Below are positions 1 to 7,290 of a DNA stretch of 16,335 nt, in pieces; position 1 is the stretch's first letter, and every line of letters begins with the position of its first letter. The position numbers and the translations under genes are program-made. The stretch covers positions 1 to 16,335 of the forward strand of contig CAZRLO010000062.1 of assembly GCA_964600965.1 (NCBI GenBank). Direction: 5' to 3'. The notes under the pieces were generated by a model that saw only the letters and a program-made list of their open reading frames with translations, did not search any database and had not been told where the DNA came from. The DNA comes from UBA5972 sp964600965. GTDB lineage: Bacteria; Pseudomonadota; Alphaproteobacteria; Rhodobacterales; Rhodobacteraceae.

Positions 1-2
1 GC

Positions 3-161
3 GAGAGCAAGAAGGAGCAGGAGGAGCACGCGGTCGTCGTTCGCGAGATCGAAGCCGCGCTCGCTCCTCTGTGCGACACACTCGAGCACCCCGAATCGCC
101 GAGCCTGCTGAAGCTCGACGGCATCCAGCATCTCGAGACGCCCTTCAGCGCGCGGCTGTAA
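3..161 (+). CDS. 3' end of an unrecognised gene, truncated at both sides
   Basis: This frame is open from the left edge and ends at TAA 159-161, giving 52 residues. It begins with a charged stretch (ESKKEQEEHAVVVREIEAAL), which looks helical, followed by a segment containing SPSLLKLDGIQHLETPF. I do not recognise the family. Glutamate is written mostly as GAG (seven of nine), unlike the GAA-richer genes downstream. The bases from about 152 onward match the antisense of an agmatinase start, so the last residues (ARL) and the stop codon are probably borrowed from neighbouring DNA and the native C-terminus is lost. It may be the remnant of an inserted element, or the product of an assembly misjoin, since it lies at the window edge. 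Calling it coding at all is moderately uncertain. Confidence 0.35.
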   Translation, partial: ESKKEQEEHAVVVREIEAALAPLCDTLEHPESPSLLKLDGIQHLETPFSARL

Positions 162-274
162 CGTCGCCGCAGAAAGCTGAGCGCCCCGCCAAACGCCGCC
201 TCGCCGGACAATCCCGCAAGCGCTTCGCGCCGGAACGCGCCATCGACGTCGTTGGCCGCATCCTCCAATGCCAT
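152..274 (-). pseudogene. speB: 5' fragment of an agmatinase (ureohydrolase) gene
   Basis: Reading leftward from ATG 274-272 gives MALEDAANDVDGAFRREALA, then a segment ending GGALSFLRRRYSR at residue 41. From memory this closely resembles the N-terminus of rhodobacterial agmatinases, where RRRYSR is followed by DLTGVDV and the first substrate-pocket segment. Agmatinase hydrolyses agmatine to putrescine and urea. Here the resemblance stops at about residue 41; the frame stays open to the edge but becomes serine- and arginine-rich and looks like the antisense of the + strand gene at 3-161. The start is well supported: AGGGGGG (minus strand, about 282-288) lies roughly 7 bases upstream of the ATG. 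All catalytic Mn-binding histidines and aspartates are missing, so the fragment cannot be active. The break at about 147-152 may be a real insertion or deletion or an assembly chimera. Confidence 0.6.
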
Positions 275-610
275 GCCGAATTCCCCCCTGATTCCATCGC
301 CTGACGCCGTGAAGTTTAACCGCCCAATCTGCCCGCACCAACCTCAATTGCCGCGGCGCAAGGCGCTGATTTCACCAGTACGCGGCCCGCCATGCCGGCG
401 GTTCGGCCGGGCCACGGTCGAAAACCTTGCGCCGACCATCACGCGGCCGCCGTTGCGAACCGGCATTGCGGCCGAATTTGCGGCCACCAGCGCGGATTTC
501 AACGGAAATCGCGGTGTTTCCTTTGCCTTTTTCGTGCCGGCGATATTTATGGGGTGGGCTTGTGTCCGGCCCGACAAAGCCGACCGGACATTCTGATCAG
601 GAGCGGAACC
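275..610. other. Intergenic region between divergent agmatinase fragment and FAH-family gene
   Basis: About 335 bp lie between the two divergent starts. Apart from the agmatinase ribosome-binding site at the left end, a weak possible + strand promoter near 523-551 and AGGAG just before 611, I see nothing convincing. Short frames here lack family resemblance and ribosome-binding sites. There is a small GC-rich inverted repeat around CCGCCATGCCGGCGG. Confidence 0.6.
523..551 (+). promoter_or_regulatory. Possible sigma-70-type promoter for the FAH-family gene
   Basis: TTGCCT at 523-528 is followed after 17 bases by TTTATG at 546-551, or after 15 bases by TATTTA at 544-549. It lies 60 bases before the start at 611 in a locally AT-richer patch. 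The match to consensus is modest; this is inference from spacing and location only. Confidence 0.3.
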
Positions 611-1459
611 ATGAAATTGCTGCGCGTGGGCGATAAGGGACAGGAGCAACCGGCCATGCTGGGACCGGACGGGGAACTGCGGGCCCTGTCAGGTGTCATC
701 CCCGATCTGACCGGCACCGAACTCAGCAAGGCGTCGCTCGCGCGTCTTGCGGGACTGGACCCGGCCTTATTGCCAGCCATCAACGGCAATCCGAGGATCG
801 GCCCCTGTGTCGGGGGCGTGGGCAAGATGATCTGCATCGGGCTCAACTACGCCGATCACGCCGCGGAAAGCGGCATGGATGTCCCGCCCGAGCCGATCAT
901 CTTCATGAAGGCGACCAGCGCGATTTGCGGCGCGCATGACGACCTGGAAATCCCCCGCGATGCGCGCCATCTGGATTGGGAGGTCGAACTGGGCGTCGTC
1001 ATCGGCACGCGGGCCAAATACGTGCCCGAAGACCGGGCGATGGACCATGTGGCAGGGTACTGCACGCTCAACGATGCGTCCGAACGCAGCTTTCAGGCCA
1101 AGCGCCACGGCCAGTGGACCAAGGGCAAAAGCCACGACACCTTTGGCCCGATCGGCCCCTGGATGGTGAGCCGCGACGAAGTGGCGGACCCACAGGCCAT
1201 GCGCCTGACCGCCGATGTGGACGGGCAGCGGATGCAGGACGGTACCACCACGACCATGGTCTACGGGGTTGGTTTTCTGGTTTCCTACCTTTCGCGCTTC
1301 ATGACGCTGGAGCCGGGGGACATCATCGCGACCGGCACGCCGCCGGGTGTCGGATCGGGCCGCAATCCGCGCCTGTTTCTGTCCGCGGGGCAGGAATTGG
1401 TGCTCGAGGTGCAGGGCCTCGGGCAGCAGCGCCACCGCGTGGTCGGCGCGCGCGAATAG
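611..1459 (+). CDS. Fumarylacetoacetate hydrolase family protein
   Basis: A 282-residue protein of the FAH superfamily, whose members cleave or hydrate 2-oxo acids and oxaloacetate-like compounds in the cytoplasm using a divalent metal. The catalytic domain starts at about residue 72 with KMICIGLNYADHAAESG. Metal-ligand candidates are E124 and E126 in DWEVELGVVIG and D155 in TLNDASER; the 29-residue gap from the second Glu to the Asp matches FAHD1-type enzymes. KSHDTFGPIGPWMV (173-186) and the C-terminal TGTPPGVGSGRNP (241-253) are also typical. Residues 1-70 form the small N-terminal domain seen in ureidoglycolate-lyase-like and 2,4-diketo-3-deoxysugar hydrolase members. The ATG at 611 has AGGAG 7 bases upstream; the longer in-frame extension upstream has no such site. 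The substrate cannot be read from sequence. A 103-bp gap separates it from the co-oriented VWA gene. Confidence 0.9.
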   Translation: MKLLRVGDKGQEQPAMLGPDGELRALSGVIPDLTGTELSKASLARLAGLDPALLPAINGNPRIGPCVGGVGKMICIGLNYADHAAESGMDVPPEPIIFMKATSAICGAHDDLEIPRDARHLDWEVELGVVIGTRAKYVPEDRAMDHVAGYCTLNDASERSFQAKRHGQWTKGKSHDTFGPIGPWMVSRDEVADPQAMRLTADVDGQRMQDGTTTTMVYGVGFLVSYLSRFMTLEPGDIIATGTPPGVGSGRNPRLFLSAGQELVLEVQGLGQQRHRVVGARE

Positions 1460-1562
1460 CCGGGCGGCAGAAATTTCTTGGTTTTCGGGCGCGCCGGGCG
1501 CAGACTTGCGCCACAAGCCGCGACAATGTGGCGGCGATGCAGTAACGCGCGGAGTTTGGTTC

Positions 1563-3791
1563 ATGTTACGATTTACCCGGATAATCCTTGCCGCAACGGC
1601 GCTGATCATGGCCCTTGCCGGCGCGCCGCAAGCGCAGAACGCCGGGCGCACGATTCTGGTGCTGGATGCCTCCGGATCGATGTGGGGCCAGATCGACGGC
1701 AAGGCGAAAATCACCATCGCGCAGGAAGTGATCGCGGCCCTGCTGCAATCCATTCCCGAAGATCAGGCGCTGGGTCTGACGGCATATGGCCACCGCCGCA
1801 AAGGCGATTGCAGCGATATCGAAACGTTGGTGGCGCCGGGCAGCGGCACGCGCCAGGCCATTGCCAGCGCGGTGAACGCCATCAAGCCGCGCGGCAAGAC
1901 CCCGCTTTCGGCCGCCGTGATCGCCGCCGCGGAATCCCTGAAATATACCGAGGAAAAGGCCACGGTCATTCTGGTATCCGACGGACGCGAAACCTGCGAT
2001 TTCGATCCATGCGAGGTTGGCCGGCGTCTGGCGGAAACCGGCGTCGACTTCACCGCCCATGTGATCGGGTTCGATGTCGCCAAGAAGTCCGACCGGGCGC
2101 AATTGCAATGTCTGGCGGAAAATACCGGCGGCACATTCAGAACCGCCTCCAACGCCGCCGAACTGACCGAAGCCTTGAAAGTCGTGTCCGAACCGTCGCC
2201 GCCCGCACCGGGGCAGGTGCGCTTCATCGCGACCGAAGGCGAGGGCGGGCCGCGCCTGTCCGACGGTTTGGTCTGGACGCTGACCAATCTGGATAGCGGA
2301 GACGTGATCACCGATCTGGAACTTGCGGCGGAACTGGACCTGCCGCTGTTGCCCGGCACCTATCGCGCCGAGGTATTGCGCAGCGATAACGAGACCGAAG
2401 CCAGTGCCGAAATCACGGTTTTTCAGAACACCGATACCACGGTTACGCTGGTGCTGCCGCTGATCATTCCCGCGGCAACGCTCGGCACGCCGGCGACGGC
2501 ATTCGCTGGCGAGACCATCAATGTGGTCTGGGACGGCCCGGACGAAACCGGTGACTTTCTGACCACCGCCAACGTGGACGAGCGCGATTCAGCCTATATC
2601 ACCTATTCCTACACGCGCTTCGGCTCGCCGCTTGGCCTGCAAATGCCGCCGGAACCCGGCACTTACGAAATCCGGTATGTGCTGGACCAGAGACGCCTTG
2701 CGATTGCCCGCGCAACCATCGAGGTGCTGCCGGTCGCTGCCAGCATCCAGATACCGGATCAAGCCAGCGCAGGCGACACCTTGACCGTGACATGGAGCGG
2801 CCCGAATTACAAAGGCGACTTCCTTTCGACGGCCCGGCCCGACGTTCGAAATTCACTTTATGAAACATATACCTACACGTCATACGGATCGCCGACGGAA
2901 CTGACCATGCCCGCCGAGCCCGGCGAATACGAGGTGCGTTATGTGATGTCCCAGGGCAGTACCGTGATTTTCCGCAAGGGCATCACGATCTTGCCGGTCG
3001 GTGCGGCGCTGGAAATGCCCGATACGGCCGCCATCGGCGAGCCGGTCCTGATCACCTGGCGCGGGCCGGATTACGAGCTCGATTTCGTGTCGGTTGCCCG
3101 GATCGGCGACCGCGACAGCAAGTATCTGGGATATGCCTATACCTCCAAAGGCTCGCCCTTACGGCTTAAAATGCCAACGACTCCGGGGCGATATGAGGTC
3201 CGGTATGTGCAAAATCAGGATAGCACCGTGCTGGTGCGGCGTGAAATCGAGATCGTGCCGCTTGAGGTGCGCCTGACCCTGCCGGCAAGCGCGAAAGTTG
3301 GCGAGACCGTGCTGGTCGAGTGGGATGGTCCGGGTTACGATCTCGATTACATGACGGTCGCCGAGATTGGCAGTCGTGACAGCAAATACCTGTATTATAC
3401 CTATACTCGGGACGGTTCGCCGCTGCATCTGCAAATGCCGGCAACCCCGGGGGATTATGAAATCCGCTATGTGGCCAACGCGTCGCCCGATGCGGTGCTG
3501 GCCAGCGCGGTCATCACCCTTGAACCGGTCGATGCCGCGATCAGTGCCGCGGCCAGCGGTGCCGCTGGCACGTCGCTGGAAGTGCAATGGCAGGGACCCG
3601 ATTATAAGGGTGACTATATCGCGATTGCGCCACGCGGCGGCGACCGGTACCAGACCTATACCTACACGCGCGAAGGCTCGCCGCTGGCGGTACGATTGCC
3701 GGACGAACCGGGCGATTACGAAATCTGGTACGTCATGGATGTCGGCAGTACCGTACTTGCACGACAGGATCTGACCGTGACCGCGCCATAA
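1563..3791 (+). CDS. Exported von Willebrand factor A protein with five tandem beta-sandwich-like repeats
   Basis: A 742-residue protein. Residues 1-24 form a Sec signal peptide (LRFTRIILAATALIMALAG, probable cleavage after APQA). The VWA domain (about 29-210) has a complete metal-ion-dependent adhesion site: DASGS at 35-39, T113 in KTPLS and D140 in VSDG. Four cysteines (C83, C145, C150, C183) could form disulfides after export. Residues 217-300 look like an all-beta linker domain. Residues 304-742 are five repeats of about 88 residues with the pattern W-x-GP-x-Y, then a tyrosine-rich YxxYTYT, GSPL, MP-x-x-PG-x-YE-x-RYV. No C-terminal anchor or membrane segment follows, so it is probably periplasmic or secreted. 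VWA domains commonly mediate metal-dependent protein binding; partner and role are unknown. The ATG at 1563 has GGAG 8 bases upstream and begins the signal peptide; upstream in-frame sequence is antisense or out-of-frame to the preceding gene. Confidence 0.88.
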   Translation: MLRFTRIILAATALIMALAGAPQAQNAGRTILVLDASGSMWGQIDGKAKITIAQEVIAALLQSIPEDQALGLTAYGHRRKGDCSDIETLVAPGSGTRQAIASAVNAIKPRGKTPLSAAVIAAAESLKYTEEKATVILVSDGRETCDFDPCEVGRRLAETGVDFTAHVIGFDVAKKSDRAQLQCLAENTGGTFRTASNAAELTEALKVVSEPSPPAPGQVRFIATEGEGGPRLSDGLVWTLTNLDSGDVITDLELAAELDLPLLPGTYRAEVLRSDNETEASAEITVFQNTDTTVTLVLPLIIPAATLGTPATAFAGETINVVWDGPDETGDFLTTANVDERDSAYITYSYTRFGSPLGLQMPPEPGTYEIRYVLDQRRLAIARATIEVLPVAASIQIPDQASAGDTLTVTWSGPNYKGDFLSTARPDVRNSLYETYTYTSYGSPTELTMPAEPGEYEVRYVMSQGSTVIFRKGITILPVGAALEMPDTAAIGEPVLITWRGPDYELDFVSVARIGDRDSKYLGYAYTSKGSPLRLKMPTTPGRYEVRYVQNQDSTVLVRREIEIVPLEVRLTLPASAKVGETVLVEWDGPGYDLDYMTVAEIGSRDSKYLYYTYTRDGSPLHLQMPATPGDYEIRYVANASPDAVLASAVITLEPVDAAISAAASGAAGTSLEVQWQGPDYKGDYIAIAPRGGDRYQTYTYTREGSPLAVRLPDEPGDYEIWYVMDVGSTVLARQDLTVTAP
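2472..3788 (+). repeat. Five in-frame tandem repeats (~264 bp, ~88 residues each) in the VWA protein
   Basis: Approximate protein boundaries are 304-391, 392-479, 480-567, 568-656 and 657-742. Shared landmarks in order are a glycine-rich turn (AGE/IGE/VGE), W-x-GP, D-F/Y, a Y-x-x-YTYT core, GSP-L, MP-x-x-PG-x-YE-x-RYV, and a terminal beta strand ending in LPV or EPV. Repeats 3 and 4 share RDSKYL; repeats 2 and 5 share YKGD. The fifth is a few residues shorter before its YTYT core and carries IWYV in place of IRYV. The nucleotide sequences have diverged, so the expansion is old. Confidence 0.85.
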
Positions 3792-3862
3792 AACACGATC
3801 ATCCCCGGCATCGGAAACCTGTCACCGCCCCGGACGCCACGTCGGTCGCGTAACTCAGGCAG

Positions 3863-3960
3863 CCGCGCCGCAACTTTGCGCCCAAACTTTTGCAAAAGTT
3901 TGGGCCAAATCCTTGCAAGGATTTGAACCAGAGTTTTGCGAAAACTCTGCCCCGCCACCG
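3863..3960 (+). repeat. Palindromic module, long copy
   Basis: Starts with CCGCGCCGCAACTTTGCGCC, carries all three palindromes and ends CTGCCCCGCCACCG. The same flanks recur at 4200-4250 in the same orientation (20 of 22 leading bases and most trailing bases identical), without the first two palindromes. Confidence 0.65.
3880..3949. repeat. Three stacked palindromes
   Basis: Three back-to-back inverted repeats. A perfect 26-bp palindrome spans 3880-3905 with core ACTTTTGCAAAAGT. A perfect 20-bp palindrome, CAAATCCTTGCAAGGATTTG, spans 3906-3925. A 9-bp stem with loop GCG spans 3929-3949 (CAGAGTTTT and AAAACTCTG). All share the T-run, GC, A-run plan. Similar motifs recur in rhodobacterial genomes in my recollection. 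They could fold as a three-hairpin RNA at the end of the VWA or der transcripts, but no T-tract follows, so they are not classical terminators. Confidence 0.75.
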
Positions 3961-4199
3961 ATTGCGCCTTCAGCACTCTGTTCGACCCATCGAGCCGCGC
4001 CCGGCGAATGACGGTTGAACCGGTGGGCGGAAATGCCAGCGCGACCGCGCTCGCTCGGCCCAACCCCGCCAGATCACAGTTTCCAGCGGGTCCATCAACC
4101 AAGATTGACACCAGCTTCTGATCCCGGTGGGCATGACCGCCAGCCAACCAGACCCAAGCCGGAATGCTCCCGGCCCGGGCCAACCCGAATGCAGTTTTC

Positions 4200-4250
4200 C
4201 CGCGCCGCAAGTTCGCGCCCAGTGTTTTGCGAAAACTCTGCCTCGCCGCC
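4200..4250 (+). repeat. Palindromic module, short copy lacking a 47-bp core
   Basis: Begins CCGCGCCGCAAGTTCGCGCC and joins directly to the third palindrome (4220-4240, one base different from 3929-3949), then CTGCCTCGCCGCCG. Compared with 3863-3960 it lacks 47 bp, the segment with the 26-bp and 20-bp palindromes. The mismatch (GTG for GAG) weakens its stem by one pair. Confidence 0.65.
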
Positions 4251-4256
4251 GTCGAC

Positions 4257-4372
4257 GGTTCGAATCCTGCGGTTCGATCCACTGGTTTTTTGCTTTGTGG
4301 ATCACATGATCACGCGATTTGAGTTGCCCGAGTGAAATGCGAGGCGCTTGCCGAAGGAGTTCGAATGTCGCG
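4257..4372 (+). repeat. Dispersed ~116-bp repeat, copy A
   Basis: Starts GGTTCGAATCCT and ends near ATGTCGCG. It aligns with 15274-15388 in direct orientation with only one single-base gap and roughly three quarters of bases identical; the first 69 positions match at about 58. Conserved blocks include CGATCCACTGG, TTTTTGC, TGGATCA, ATCACG and TTGAGTT. It ends about 10 bases from the der stop codon, so it lies in the der 3' untranslated region. It encodes no recognisable protein. Confidence 0.75.
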
Positions 4373-4381
4373 ATCCAAGCG

Positions 4382-5833
4382 CTAGCGGTTGCCTTGCCAG
4401 CGGCCTTCGAGGTGCTTGTTGAGTTTCGTCACCTTCTTTTCCTTTTTGTCCCGGAAGGGGTTCTTGTCACTTTGCGAGCGCAGGAACAGCCGGATCGGGG
4501 TACCGGGCAGGTCGAAATCCTCGCGCAGACCGTTGATCAGATAGCGCGTATAGCTTGCGGGAACGCTGTCGGGATGCGAGCACATGACGACGAAACTCGG
4601 CGGACGGGTCTTGGCCTGAGTCATATACCGCAGACGAATGCGGCGCCCTCCCGGTGCCGGTGGCGGATGCCGTTCCAGCATCCCGGTCAGCCAGCGATTG
4701 AGCCGGGCCGTGGATATCCGCACATTCCAGACATCATGGGCCCGCAATATCGCGGCGTGCAGGCGATCCAGGCCTTTGCCGGTTTTCGCCGACACCATCA
4801 CCATTGGGGCCCCGCGCAACTGCGGCAACAGGCGGTCCAGTTTCTCGCGTACCTCGCGCAGGCGGTCGGCTTTTTCGCGCTCCAGATCCCATTTGTTGAC
4901 CGCCAGCACGACCGCGCGGCCCTCGCGCTCGGCCAGATCGGCAATGCGCAGGTCCTGTTGCTCGAACGAGGTTTCAACGTCCAGCAGCACGACCACGACT
5001 TCGGCAAAGCGCACCGCGCGCAGGCCGTCGGCCACGGACAGTTTTTCCAGCTTTTCCTGCACCCGGGCCTTTTTGCGGATGCCGGCCGTGTCCCAGATGC
5101 GCATGTCCCGGTCCATCCAACGGGTCCGAACCGACACCGAATCCCGCGTGATGCCCGCCTCCGGGCCGGTCAGCAGGCGTTCGTCCTTCAGGATCTTGTT
5201 GATCAGGGTGGATTTTCCCGCATTCGGCCGACCGACGACCGCGATTTGCAGCGGCCGGTCTTCACCATCCGCATCCGCATCCCCGTCCGTCGTGTCGATG
5301 TCGATCTCGGTTGCCGGGGCAAAGTCCGGAATTTCGAGGTCGGACACGATTTCCCCAAGGGCGGCGGCCAGATCGAACATGCCTTCCCCGTGTTCGCTGG
5401 AAATCGCCAGCGGTTCCCCGAGGCCCAACTCGAAGGCCTCGTAGAACCCGGCCTCGGCGGCGCGGCCTTCGGATTTGTTGGCGGCGACGATCACGCGGGC
5501 CGATTTCCGGCGCAGCAGATCGGCCAGTGCGCGGTCCGTGGTGGTGATGCCAGCGCGCGCGTCGATCATGAAAAGCGCGACATCGGCCATATCGACCGCG
5601 CGTTCGGTCAACCGCCGCATCCGGCCCGGCAGGCTGTCGTCGGTCGCCTCTTCCAGCCCGGCCGTGTCGATCACCGTGAACCGAAGCGTGCCGATTTTCG
5701 CATCGCCCTCGCGCAGATCGCGCGTGACGCCGGGCTGGTCATCGACCAGCGCCAGCTTGCGCCCGACCAGACGGTTGAACAGGGTGGATTTGCCCACATT
5801 CGGGCGGCCAACGATGGCCAGCGTGAAGGTCAT
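4382..5833 (-). CDS. der: GTPase Der (EngA), ribosome assembly
   Basis: A 483-residue double-GTPase needed for maturation of the 50S ribosomal subunit. The first G domain has GRPNVGKST at 9-17, the G2-region PGVTRD at 34-39, DTAG at 56-59 and NKSE at 119-122. The second has GRPNAGKST at 201-209, DTAGIRKKARVQEKLEKLSV starting at 248 and NKWD at 313-316. A short acidic linker (about 168-193, rich in D) joins them, and the C-terminal KH-like domain runs from about 370 to 455 with a basic tail. Length is usual for the family. NKSE in place of NKxD in the first domain occurs, from memory, in other alphaproteobacterial Der proteins. It is last in the yfgM-bamB-der cluster, 69 bp after bamB, and probably co-transcribed. 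Confidence 0.97.
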   Translation of the reverse strand: MTFTLAIVGRPNVGKSTLFNRLVGRKLALVDDQPGVTRDLREGDAKIGTLRFTVIDTAGLEEATDDSLPGRMRRLTERAVDMADVALFMIDARAGITTTDRALADLLRRKSARVIVAANKSEGRAAEAGFYEAFELGLGEPLAISSEHGEGMFDLAAALGEIVSDLEIPDFAPATEIDIDTTDGDADADGEDRPLQIAVVGRPNAGKSTLINKILKDERLLTGPEAGITRDSVSVRTRWMDRDMRIWDTAGIRKKARVQEKLEKLSVADGLRAVRFAEVVVVLLDVETSFEQQDLRIADLAEREGRAVVLAVNKWDLEREKADRLREVREKLDRLLPQLRGAPMVMVSAKTGKGLDRLHAAILRAHDVWNVRISTARLNRWLTGMLERHPPPAPGGRRIRLRYMTQAKTRPPSFVVMCSHPDSVPASYTRYLINGLREDFDLPGTPIRLFLRSQSDKNPFRDKKEKKVTKLNKHLEGRWQGNR

Positions 5834-5902
5834 GTCGAATGCCTGCCGGTGATTGCGACCTGCCCACTATACCCTTGGTGCGAAACTTGAAAGAGGTGCC
5901 GT

Positions 5903-7237
5903 TCAGCGATAGGCGTGCAATTGCCCGTTATTGGAAAGCACGTACAGCACGCCATCGACGATGGCAGGGTGCGACGCGGCGCCCGACGGGATATCGACCT
6001 TAGAGATCAGCGCGCCGTTTTCCGGGTTGAAGCTGCGCAATCCGCCATCGCTGGATGCGACGATCAGCCGACTGCCCGCCAAAACCGGGCCATAATGGGC
6101 GAACGCCTCGCGGTGTTTCTTTTCGCGTTTGTAACCCGGCAGATCGACCGCCCAGATGGTTTGGCCATTGCGGGCGTCCAGCCGGACAAGTTGTGCCGCG
6201 TCCGAAACCAGGAATACCGAATTGCCCACGGGCCATACCGGGCTGTAGGAACCTTCGTTTGCGGTCCATATCCGTTCGCCGTCCCGCGCGCCGACCGCCG
6301 TGATGCGCCCGGATTGGTTGCCGGCATAGACCCGCCCGTCCGCCATGACCGGATCGCTGGAGATATCGCCAATATTGGAGCGCGCCTGTCCGAGCCGCGA
6401 GCCCGAGACCGCCACGCTCCAGACCCGCAGCCCGTTGCGGGTCATCGCCGCGACCATTTCGCCGGAGCTGAACGGCAGGATCACGTTCTTGCCCCCGGCA
6501 GCGGGTGCCCCGCCGCCCATCAGGCCGGTGTTGCCCGTGGTGCTTTGCTGTTGCCAGTCGATGCGGCCATTGCCGGCCTTGAGCGACCAGGCGCGGTTGT
6601 CGCGCGAAACTACATATACCCGGTCCTTGAACACGGTCGGCGCCGAACTGACCGGCGCATCAAGCCGCTGGCGCCACAGGACCTGGCCGTTTTCGGCCCG
6701 CATGGCCGTGACTTCGCCAAAACCGGATGTCGCGAAAAGCACGCCGCCGTCATAGGCCAGTCCGCCACCCGTCGCCTCGCCCTGTTTTTCGCTGGCGGGC
6801 GTCAGATCGCGCACCCACACCGCCGCCCCGATGGGCGAATGCGCCATGACGCGGGACTGGCTGTCGAGCGTGAAGATCAGGCCACCGGCAACCACAGGAT
6901 CGGCGGTCAGGCGATGTTTTCGCCCGTTGCCCGAACCGATATTGACCGACCACAGATGGGTCAGATTGCTGCTCAGCGCCGGGTGGCCGGGATGATGATC
7001 CGGCCGGCCGTTACGATGGGTCCAGCTTGTCAGGTTGACCGTGCGCGGCAGTTTGATGGCAACGGCCCGGTTCGCTGTGGCGGTGTCGGTCGCGTCGGTA
7101 TTGGCGTCGGCGAAGGCCTCGGTCAGCGGGGTGCGGACATCAAACCGCTGCCCTTCGAGGATCTCTTCTTTCTTGGCGCAGTTCCCCAGCACCAAGGCCG
7201 CGACCGCCGTTATCAGAATTGCCCGCAGAAAAATCAC
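5903..7237 (-). CDS. bamB: Outer membrane protein assembly factor BamB (PQQ-like beta-propeller lipoprotein)
   Basis: BamB is a lipoprotein of the BAM complex, which folds beta-barrel proteins into the outer membrane. The mature part is a beta-propeller with recurring strands such as DARNGQTIWAVDL, KAGNGRIDWQQQ and RAENGQVLWRQRL. The chosen GTG start (7237-7235) gives 444 residues and has AAGGGG 9 bases upstream; residues 1-20 (VIFLRAILITAVAALVLGNC) form a lipoprotein signal with C20 as the candidate lipidated cysteine. A GTG at 7270 would add 11 hydrophilic residues without a visible ribosome-binding site. The residue before the cysteine is Asn, unusual for a lipobox. An Ala/Thr/Asp-rich spacer (about 38-60) precedes the propeller. 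It sits between yfgM and der, as in E. coli. Confidence 0.93.
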   Translation of the reverse strand: MIFLRAILITAVAALVLGNCAKKEEILEGQRFDVRTPLTEAFADANTDATDTATANRAVAIKLPRTVNLTSWTHRNGRPDHHPGHPALSSNLTHLWSVNIGSGNGRKHRLTADPVVAGGLIFTLDSQSRVMAHSPIGAAVWVRDLTPASEKQGEATGGGLAYDGGVLFATSGFGEVTAMRAENGQVLWRQRLDAPVSSAPTVFKDRVYVVSRDNRAWSLKAGNGRIDWQQQSTTGNTGLMGGGAPAAGGKNVILPFSSGEMVAAMTRNGLRVWSVAVSGSRLGQARSNIGDISSDPVMADGRVYAGNQSGRITAVGARDGERIWTANEGSYSPVWPVGNSVFLVSDAAQLVRLDARNGQTIWAVDLPGYKREKKHREAFAHYGPVLAGSRLIVASSDGGLRSFNPENGALISKVDIPSGAASHPAIVDGVLYVLSNNGQLHAYR

Positions 7238-7290
7238 TCGATCCGGCCCCTTGCCTTGCGCGTCGCCCACATTTGCCGGGCGCTGGTCGT

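Larger units (their letters stand above)
3792..4381. other. Repeat-rich non-coding region between convergent VWA and der genes
   Basis: The VWA gene ends at 3791 and der ends at 4382 on the opposite strand. The 590 bp between hold a cluster of palindromes (3880-3949), a shortened second copy of the same module (4200-4250) and dispersed repeat copy A (4257-4372). Open frames crossing this stretch, such as - strand 3716-4282, run through the palindromes and have no family resemblance, so I treat the region as non-coding. Roughly 3961-4199 shows nothing I can identify. Confidence 0.7.

Noticed and set aside
3716..4282. 188-codon - strand frame across the VWA/der gap
   Set aside because: Runs through both palindromic module copies (hence a repeated QSFRKTL), overlaps the VWA gene and has no family resemblance.
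4257..4290. tRNA gene suggested by the GGTTCGAATCC T-loop-like motif (also at 15274)
   Set aside because: No matching 5' acceptor arm, D-arm or anticodon arm upstream and the five bases each side of TTCGAAT do not pair; at most a tRNA-derived remnant.
5465..5480. Der first G domain reads NKSE where NKxD is expected
   Set aside because: I recall the same Glu in other alphaproteobacterial Der proteins, and the second domain is standard, so this is not likely a defect.
4319..5890. 523-codon + strand open frame opposite der
   Set aside because: Antisense shadow of an unmistakable der gene; its protein lacks any family motif and is rich in Arg, Gln, His and Pro, as expected for the complement of high-GC coding sequence.
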